A stretch of 64,000 nt of DNA. Source: SBAX01 sp964646605 (GTDB lineage: Bacteria; Planctomycetota; Phycisphaerae; UBA1845). Below, piece by piece: positions 58,425-64,000 of this stretch. The stretch's first letter is position 1. Every line of letters begins with the position of its first letter. The position numbers and the translations under genes are program-made. The DNA is taken from assembly GCA_964646605.1 (NCBI GenBank), contig CAZYEX010000047.1, positions 27,704 to 91,703 on the forward strand, read 5' to 3'. Below the pieces are notes generated by a model. That model was not told the DNA's origin, ran no database searches, and was given only the letters and a program-made list of their open reading frames with translations.

Positions 58425-60134
58425 ATGATCACGCGCGTGCAGCTACGCTACTTCAAGCAGTTTGAAGAACAGAGTTTCGATCTGTCCGACCATGTCATCC
58501 TGGCGGGTCCGAACAATTCCGGGAAAACGACGCTGCTTCAAGCAATCGTTGCCTGGAACCTTGCGCTCCAACGTTGGAAGGAAAAGCGAGGCCCGGAGAG
58601 CGGCTCGACCGCGAAACAACGTACCGGGGTGCCTCTTGCAAGGAAGGACTTTACAGCGCTGCCTTTGCGGGAGATGGACCTGCTTTGGACCGATTGTCAG
58701 ACCGCGCTCAAACTGAAGGACTTGGAAGGCGAACAGAAGGCGGGAAAACCTCGGGTGCTTACGATCACCCTCGATGGGAGGCGGCCCGATGGGGATTGGT
58801 CGTTAGGGTTCGAGTTCAGTCGCCAGAGCACCGAGTTGGTATACGTCAAGCCGATTTCGGAGCATCTCGCCCACATTCCAAGCGCGGCGGAGGACGTCCA
58901 CGTCGTCCACGTGCCGCCGTTCTCCGGGATCGGATCGGAGGAAACGAGATACGACGCTGCTTATCAGGATCTTCTCGTCGGACAAGGCAAGGGTGGGGAC
59001 ATACTGCGCAATTTGCTTCTGGAAGTCTATAAACAAGCGGATAAGGAGCCTTGGCAGGACCTGTGTCGTCACATCGAGCAGATATTCGGGTACCGACTGT
59101 TGCCGCCGAAGTACGAAGGAATGCCCTTTATCCTTTGCGAATACCTACGCGGGATACCCGGAGGGAAGGGAAAGGACGGCCTACCACAATTGGATATCGC
59201 CAGCGCCGGAAGCGGGTTCCACCAAGTTCTTCTGCTTCTGGGATTCTTCTACGCGCGCCCATCTACGGTGCTCCTCCTCGATGAGCCTGATGCCCACCTG
59301 CACATTATCCTCCAGAAGCAGATTTACGACATGCTCCGCCGGATTGCCTCGGAGCGCAGGTGCCAGCTTATCATCGCGACACATGCGGAGGTGTTGATTG
59401 ACACTACGAGCCCAGAGCAGATCCTGTCGTTCTATGAGAAGCCACACCGCTTGATGAGCAAGGACGACCGTAACGAGGTCCGCGAAGCGCTTAAACGCCT
59501 GACAGCGAGTGATCTCCTTTTGACTGAACGGGCACGGGGCGTTTTGTACCTTGAGGACGACACGGATTTCGAGTTGCTCAAAGCGTGGGCCAACGTCCTG
59601 AAGCATCCCGTGGCGCAGTGGTTCAACGAGCGTCCCTTCTGGCATAACAACCATGGCCGGAACCCGGCGGAGGCGAGGGGTCATTTCTTCGCCCTCCGAG
59701 CAATCCGTCGTGACGTCCGCGGCGCTCTCCTTCTGGACGGAGACAATCGAGAACTTCCGGACCACGAGATCAAGGCCGATGGGCTGGAGGTCTTGCGCTG
59801 GGAGCGTTACGAGGTCGAAAGCTACCTTATCCATCCTCAAGTCTTGCGTCGTTACGTGGAGAGGTTCGGAGGGCACCTGTTTGCGGACCGCGCGGATGCT
59901 TACCTTCGGGACCAGCTTCCCCCCGCCGTCTATCGGGATCCGCTTGCGCACCATGATTACCTGCGAACGACGCCCGCGAGCAAGACGCTGCTACCCGGAT
60001 TCTTTGAAGCGGCACAACTCCCGATCAGCAAGAGCGAGTATTATCTGGTAGCCGAGAGGATGGTCCACGACGAAATCCCGCCAGAAGTGGTCACGATGCT
60101 CAACGACATCGCCCACTCGCTTGGTGTGTCGTGA
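58425..60134 (+). CDS. AAA ATPase-TOPRIM protein (OLD/AriA-AriB-like, candidate defence nuclease)
   Basis: A 569-residue two-part protein. The N-terminal ABC-type ATPase has Walker A GPNNSGKTT (28-36), a signature-like ASAGSGFHQ, Walker B LLLDEPDAHLH (Asp286-Glu287) and an H-loop ATHAEVL (His320). The C-terminal part has TOPRIM-like acidic motifs: Glu377 in LYLEDDTDFELL and Asp438/Asp440 in LLLDGDN, then YEVESYLIHPQVL, close to the I-E-N-Y-L motif of OLD-family and DUF4435-type nucleases. The plan matches OLD nucleases and fused AriA-AriB proteins of PARIS. It stands alone between asnS and pnt. Confidence 0.85.
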   Translation: MITRVQLRYFKQFEEQSFDLSDHVILAGPNNSGKTTLLQAIVAWNLALQRWKEKRGPESGSTAKQRTGVPLARKDFTALPLREMDLLWTDCQTALKLKDLEGEQKAGKPRVLTITLDGRRPDGDWSLGFEFSRQSTELVYVKPISEHLAHIPSAAEDVHVVHVPPFSGIGSEETRYDAAYQDLLVGQGKGGDILRNLLLEVYKQADKEPWQDLCRHIEQIFGYRLLPPKYEGMPFILCEYLRGIPGGKGKDGLPQLDIASAGSGFHQVLLLLGFFYARPSTVLLLDEPDAHLHIILQKQIYDMLRRIASERRCQLIIATHAEVLIDTTSPEQILSFYEKPHRLMSKDDRNEVREALKRLTASDLLLTERARGVLYLEDDTDFELLKAWANVLKHPVAQWFNERPFWHNNHGRNPAEARGHFFALRAIRRDVRGALLLDGDNRELPDHEIKADGLEVLRWERYEVESYLIHPQVLRRYVERFGGHLFADRADAYLRDQLPPAVYRDPLAHHDYLRTTPASKTLLPGFFEAAQLPISKSEYYLVAERMVHDEIPPEVVTMLNDIAHSLGVS

Positions 60135-60504
60135 GGCGTTCGTTGCAACGCGCGGTAAGGTGCGTCCCGGTGTGCCTCCTGCGACATCGCTCCCGGCGGT
60201 CGGGGACATGAGGGTGGCGTCGCCGCGCCACGGGCTCGTGGGTTATGTTGCGGGCACTGTTCGGGGGCGGCATGGCGCGATCATGGCGCGTCCTACCGCA
60301 ACGTAAGAAACGAGGGGTCCGAGGGATGCTCCGGACGGTCCCTTTCCTTTGGCACGTCGATTGCTATGATGCTCGGCACCTTCGGACCGGCGGTCAGGTT
60401 CGGCGGATGCGTTGGCGCGGCGGCGGTCGTTCGCCGCATGAAATGGGCGGTCTGCGCGCGGGCAGACCATGGTGAATCGTTAACCTCCCGGCGCGGAGCG
60501 TTGC
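60135..60504 (+). other. Spacer upstream of pntAA holding the sigma-54 promoter
   Basis: No gene is supported. The stretch has GC-rich inverted sequence, a candidate sigma-54 promoter at 60349-60365, and a leader of about 130 bases before the pntAA ATG. Short open frames here lack any recognisable product. Confidence 0.6.
60349..60370 (+). promoter_or_regulatory. Sigma-54-type promoter of pntAA, overlapping a -10-like element
   Basis: TTGGCACG (60349-60356), four bases, then TTGCT (60361-60365) fits the sigma-54 consensus at every defining base (GG at -24, GC at -12) with the correct spacing. TATGAT (60365-60370) overlaps its end and could serve sigma-70. The predicted start is about 60376. 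No RpoN activator site was sought upstream. Confidence 0.62.
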
Positions 60505-61662
60505 ATGAGGCTCGGCGTACCCAAAGAGATTGTGGCCGGAGAACGGCGCGTGGCGCTGGTTCCGGAGACGTGCAAGAAGCTGGTGAAGGCCGGTGTCGAG
60601 ATCGTCGTACAAAGCGGCGCCGGGGAGGCCGCGTACTTCTCCGATGCGGAGTTTAGGGACGCCGGCGTCACCATCGAGAACGACGCGGCGGCGGTTCTCA
60701 GCGGCGTCGACTTCGTGTTCAAGGTTCAACCGCCCGTCGTGAGCGCGGCCTTGGGTCGGCACGAGGTGGACCTGATGCGCGCCGGAGCCTTACTGCTCAC
60801 CACCCTGTATCCGACGCGCAATGTCGAGGCCGTTCGCAAGCTCGTGGAGCGGAAGATCACGTGCTTCGCCGCCGATTGCTTTCCGCGGACCACGCGCGCC
60901 CAGACGATGGACGTTCTCTCGTCGATGGCCAACATCGGCGGATACAAAGGCGTGGTCATCGCCGCCAATGAGCTGTCGAAGTATTTCCCGATGTTCATGA
61001 CCGCGGCGGGAACGGTCTTCGCGGCCAAGGTCTTCGTCATCGGAGCCGGCGTCGCCGGACTGCAAGCCATCGCCACCGCCAAGCGCCTCGGAGCGACCGT
61101 CGAAGCCACGGACACGCGTCCTGTCGTGAAGGAACAGGTGGAGAGCGTCGGCGGGAAATTCGTAGGCGTGCAAACCGGCGAGGCCGCACAAGATGAAAAA
61201 GGCTACGCCAAGGAATTGTCCAAGGACTTCTACGACAAACAGGCCCAGCTCATCGCCGAACGCTGTGCCGCCAACGACGTAGTGATTACTACGGCCCTCA
61301 TCGGCGGCGTGAAAGCACCTAAGCTCATCACGGAGGAGATGGTGCGGAAGATGAAACCGGGCTCCGTCCTGGTGGACCTGGCCGCGGAGGGCGGCGGAAA
61401 CTGCACCCTCAGCGAGCCGGGAAAGACCGTCGAGAAGTACGGCGTCAAGATCTGCGCCCCGCTGAACCTCCCCTCGCAGATGCCGCTTCACGCGAGCACG
61501 CTCTATTCCCGTAACCTGGCCTCCTTTCTCACCGCGTTTTGGAAGGACAATAACTTCACGCTCGACCTGAACGACGAAATCCAGAAAGGGTCGGTCATCA
61601 CCCACGACGGGCAGGTCGTGCATGAGCCGACGAAGGCGGCGCTTCAGCAGCCCGGAGCGTAG
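60505..61662 (+). CDS. pntAA: NAD(P) transhydrogenase subunit alpha part 1
   Basis: A 385-residue soluble NAD(H)-binding subunit of the proton-pumping transhydrogenase. MRLGVPKEIVAGERRVALVP opens it. The Rossmann motif is VIGAGVAGLQAIATAKRLGA, and DTRPVVKEQVESVGG and LVDLAAEGGGNC follow. This is the split PntAA form: the membrane part of alpha is a separate gene. A GGAG lies before the ATG. An isochorismatase-family gene interrupts the path to pntAB. Confidence 0.95.
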   Translation: MRLGVPKEIVAGERRVALVPETCKKLVKAGVEIVVQSGAGEAAYFSDAEFRDAGVTIENDAAAVLSGVDFVFKVQPPVVSAALGRHEVDLMRAGALLLTTLYPTRNVEAVRKLVERKITCFAADCFPRTTRAQTMDVLSSMANIGGYKGVVIAANELSKYFPMFMTAAGTVFAAKVFVIGAGVAGLQAIATAKRLGATVEATDTRPVVKEQVESVGGKFVGVQTGEAAQDEKGYAKELSKDFYDKQAQLIAERCAANDVVITTALIGGVKAPKLITEEMVRKMKPGSVLVDLAAEGGGNCTLSEPGKTVEKYGVKICAPLNLPSQMPLHASTLYSRNLASFLTAFWKDNNFTLDLNDEIQKGSVITHDGQVVHEPTKAALQQPGA

Positions 61663-61744
61663 AACCCACGGTCCACCGACAATCGGTAGAATGAGCGTTG
61701 TGAAACGCTCGAAGGCAACGCAAGAAATGACGCACAGGGTGAAC

Positions 61745-62602
61745 ATGAAAAGAACTCAGGCCGCACTCCGACGCATTTCTTTGATAGGGCTGACATTCGC
61801 TTTCTGGGCCATCTCCTCAGGTTGCGCGTCACCACGGCAAGGCGCCGGGGTCGGGGACCCTCGCTCAAGCCGGCACATCACGCTCACCGCTCAGCCTGAG
61901 CCGATGAGTATAGATACAGCAAGGACCGCTCTGATTGTCGTCGATATGCAGAATGATTTCGGATCGAAAGGGGGCATGTTTGACCGTGCGGGGATAGATA
62001 TCTCCGGAATTCAAAAAGCTGTCGGCCCAACGGCAAGAGTCTTGGCCTCGGCCCGGAAGGCTGGTATCAAGGTCATTTATCTGAAAATGGCTTTTCGCCC
62101 CGATCTGTCGGACGCCGGGCCGCATGATTCTCCGGGCTGGATCAACCACTTGGAGCGCTTGAATGTCGGAAAGACGATCAAGGCGCCCAACGGTAGGGAA
62201 AGTCGAATCCTGATCCGAGACACCTGGAACACCGACATTCTTGAAGAACTCGCGCCGGAGCCCGGCGATGTCGTGATCTACAAGAATCGTTTCAGCGGCT
62301 TCTACCAAACGGAACTGGATGCCATTCTGAAACGCATGGCCATCAGGCACCTCGTCGTGACGGGCTGCACAACGAGCGTTTGCGTGGACTCGACCATTCG
62401 AGATGCGATGTTTCGAGACTATCGTTGTGTCCTGCTTGCGGATTGTACGGCCGAGCCAATTGGTCAAGGCCTACCGAGAAGCAACTACGATGCGTCACTG
62501 TTGGTCGTTCGCACGCTGCTTGGCTGGACGTCGAATTCAGACGAGTTCATCGGGGCCCTCGAGCCGCCCTCCACAGCCGTCCAGGACAATCTGCGGAATT
62601 AA
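61745..62602 (+). CDS. Isochorismatase-family cysteine hydrolase, predicted lipoprotein
   Basis: A 285-residue protein. Residues 1-27 form a lipoprotein signal (MKRTQAALRRISLIGLTFAF then AISSGC, lipobox Cys27). The rest is an isochorismatase-fold domain with the Asp-Lys-Cys triad in VVDMQNDFGS, VIYKNRFSGF and VTGCTTSVCVD. Substrate is unknown; RutB-like and other amidase-type members share these motifs. The ATG at 61745 is preferred over 61691 because it begins the signal peptide with basic residues and has AGGGTGA upstream. It lies between pntAA and pntAB, which is unusual. Confidence 0.85.
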   Translation: MKRTQAALRRISLIGLTFAFWAISSGCASPRQGAGVGDPRSSRHITLTAQPEPMSIDTARTALIVVDMQNDFGSKGGMFDRAGIDISGIQKAVGPTARVLASARKAGIKVIYLKMAFRPDLSDAGPHDSPGWINHLERLNVGKTIKAPNGRESRILIRDTWNTDILEELAPEPGDVVIYKNRFSGFYQTELDAILKRMAIRHLVVTGCTTSVCVDSTIRDAMFRDYRCVLLADCTAEPIGQGLPRSNYDASLLVVRTLLGWTSNSDEFIGALEPPSTAVQDNLRN

Positions 62603-62629
62603 CGTTGACAGAACCCTAGGAGCGATGGA

Positions 62630-62926
62630 ATGCAGCAGTTGGACCTATGGTCGATGTTGTTCGTGTTCATGCTCGCAACCTTTATCGGGTTCGAGTTGAT
62701 CCGTAACGTGTCGCGGCTGTTGCACACGCCGTTGATGTCGCTGACCAACGCCATCTCGGCCATCGCCGTGGTCGGGTCGATCATCATCGCGGGCGAGCAG
62801 AAGACCACCGCGACAACGGTTCTGGGAACGATCGCGGTATTCGCATCGATGACCAACATTATCAGCGGCTTCCTGCTGACCGATCGCATGCTCAAGATGT
62901 TCAAGAAGCGGGAGCCGGGTAAGTGA
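62630..62926 (+). CDS. pntAB: NAD(P) transhydrogenase subunit alpha part 2
   Basis: A 98-residue membrane subunit with three hydrophobic helices (LFVFMLATFIGFELIRNV, ISAIAVVGSIIIAG and LGTIAVFASMTNIISGFLL), the usual PntAB. It ends in GTGA, sharing bases with the pntB start. It follows the isochorismatase-like gene by 27 bases. Confidence 0.93.
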   Translation: MQQLDLWSMLFVFMLATFIGFELIRNVSRLLHTPLMSLTNAISAIAVVGSIIIAGEQKTTATTVLGTIAVFASMTNIISGFLLTDRMLKMFKKREPGK

Positions 62927-64000
62927 ACCACGATTTCTACGAGCATTTAACCCAGTTTACGTACCTGGTCGCCACCGCCTTGTTCGTTTTTTCGCTGAAG
63001 TGGCTAAGCCATCCTCAGACTGCGCGGCGCGGAGTTCTCGCAGGCGTCTTGGCGATGACCGCCGCCATCGGCGGCACATTCCTTCATCATGAAATCCGGA
63101 ATGTTGTCGGGCAATCCGGCTTCTTCGAAGCGTTGAAGTGGATCGGCATAGCGATCATCGCGGGAACCATTGTGGGCATTCCTCTGGCGATGGTGCCGCT
63201 GACGGCAGTGCCGCAGCGGACGGCACTTTCGCATTCATTCGGTGGATTGGCGGCGGGGTTGGTGGGAACCGCGAAGTACATGTTGTGGTACGGCGAGGGC
63301 GAAGGTGCGCTGACCAAGTTTCGCATGACCGCGATCATCGTCGAGATCATCCTTGGATATCTGACGTTTACAGGGAGCTTGATGGCGTGCGGGAAGTTGC
63401 AGGAGTGGATTCCGACGCGGCCCATCACCTACAAAAATCAGAATCTCATCAACCTGGCGCTTCTGACCGTGGCGATCGGCGTGGGCGTGTTGATCATTTT
63501 CCAGCCGATGGTGTGGTGGCTATTTCCCCTGGTGATATTGTTTTCGCTGATGTTCGGTGTGCTGCTCATTATTCCCATCGGCGGCGCGGACATGCCCACC
63601 GTGATTTCGCTTTTGAACGCTTACGCGGGCCTGTCGGCCGTAGCGATGGGCTTCGTTCTGGAGAATAAGCTCCTGATTACCGCCGGGGCGTTGGACGGGT
63701 CGTCGGGCTTCATCCTCTCGGTCATTATGTGCCGGGCGATGAATCGTTCGTTCACCAATGTGCTGTTCGGGGCATTCGGTCAAGTGAAAGCTTCGTCTAC
63801 CGTCGTCGAAAAGCGCACTGCTAAGAGCGCTACTGCCCAGGATGCGGCGCAGCTATTGGAGACGGCCAATCTGGTGGTGGTCGTGCCGGGTTACGGCATG
63901 GCCGTCGCACAGGCCCAGCACCGCGTGCGCGAATTGTACGACCAACTCACCAAGCGTGGTGTGGACGTGAAATTCGCCATCCATCCCGTCGCGGGTCGAA
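62923..64000 (+). CDS. pntB: NAD(P) transhydrogenase subunit beta (3' end outside window)
   Basis: The GTG at 62923 overlaps the pntAB stop (GTGA), and the frame stays open to the last base, giving 359 residues. About eight hydrophobic helices fill the first 270 residues, with GGADMPTVISLLNAYAGLSA and NKLLITAGALDGSSGFIL, which are PntB signatures. After a short linker, the NADP-binding domain begins with LVVVVPGYGMAVAQAQHRVREL. The remaining roughly 100 residues lie beyond the window. Confidence 0.94.
   Translation, partial: MNHDFYEHLTQFTYLVATALFVFSLKWLSHPQTARRGVLAGVLAMTAAIGGTFLHHEIRNVVGQSGFFEALKWIGIAIIAGTIVGIPLAMVPLTAVPQRTALSHSFGGLAAGLVGTAKYMLWYGEGEGALTKFRMTAIIVEIILGYLTFTGSLMACGKLQEWIPTRPITYKNQNLINLALLTVAIGVGVLIIFQPMVWWLFPLVILFSLMFGVLLIIPIGGADMPTVISLLNAYAGLSAVAMGFVLENKLLITAGALDGSSGFILSVIMCRAMNRSFTNVLFGAFGQVKASSTVVEKRTAKSATAQDAAQLLETANLVVVVPGYGMAVAQAQHRVRELYDQLTKRGVDVKFAIHPVAGR

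Overview
The window looks like chromosomal DNA of a GC-rich planctomycete, most likely a Phycisphaerae-like member of Planctomycetota. This is inferred from four things. Secreted proteins carry short dockerin-like ends of the 'DFDSDADTDLRDF' type. Protein tails resemble IPTL/PEP-CTERM sorting signals. There is a WxxGYW-repeat protein. Intergenic DNA is full of palindromes and 7-bp tandem arrays. No rRNA, tRNA or CRISPR array was recognised.

Layout. 0-3.8 kb (mostly minus): a gene end, an AbiEii-type nucleotidyltransferase with a translationally coupled small protein, and a lipid-type set of acyl carrier protein, ketoacyl-ACP synthase and OleD-like reductase. 4-12.1 kb (plus): moeA, then a cell-envelope run of lnt, a HEAT-repeat lipoprotein, mreD, mrdA (PBP2) and rodA. 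This is an elongasome set, so the cell probably makes peptidoglycan. 12.1-14.4 kb: a repeat island in which an IS200-like/RAYT transposase lies between two tandem arrays of 80-bp double-hairpin units, themselves bracketed by two orphan sorting-signal tails. 14.4-26.3 kb: ribD, a glycine-rich RRM protein, a fatty acid desaturase, an orphan HigA-like regulator, MoxR, LOG, GNAT and zinc-ribbon proteins, two secreted dockerin-tailed proteins (one an M23 peptidase) and a HIT protein.

26.3-42.0 kb (minus): a merged S10-spc-alpha ribosomal operon, rpsJ to rplQ, with secY, map and rpoA, read from a good promoter at about 42.02 kb. adk, infA and rpmD are missing from their usual places. 42.7-52.2 kb: carbamate kinase, a secreted membrane-anchored protein, a VOC protein, a small membrane protein, gyrA and a two-gene M16 peptidase unit with one catalytic and one non-catalytic subunit. 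52.4-56.9 kb: a PIN toxin-like/antitoxin-like pair, a LolA-like secreted protein, the WxxGYW protein and a membrane protein. 56.9-64 kb: asnS (apparently leaderless), an AAA-TOPRIM protein that could be a phage-defence nuclease, and the pnt transhydrogenase genes. The pnt genes are split by an isochorismatase-family lipoprotein and preceded by a near-perfect sigma-54 promoter.

The points most worth following are the RAYT/repeat island, the variable-sequence 7-bp arrays (one lies inside the start of a lipoprotein gene and could switch it on or off), the AAA-TOPRIM gene, the sigma-54 pnt promoter and the altered quinolone region of GyrA.
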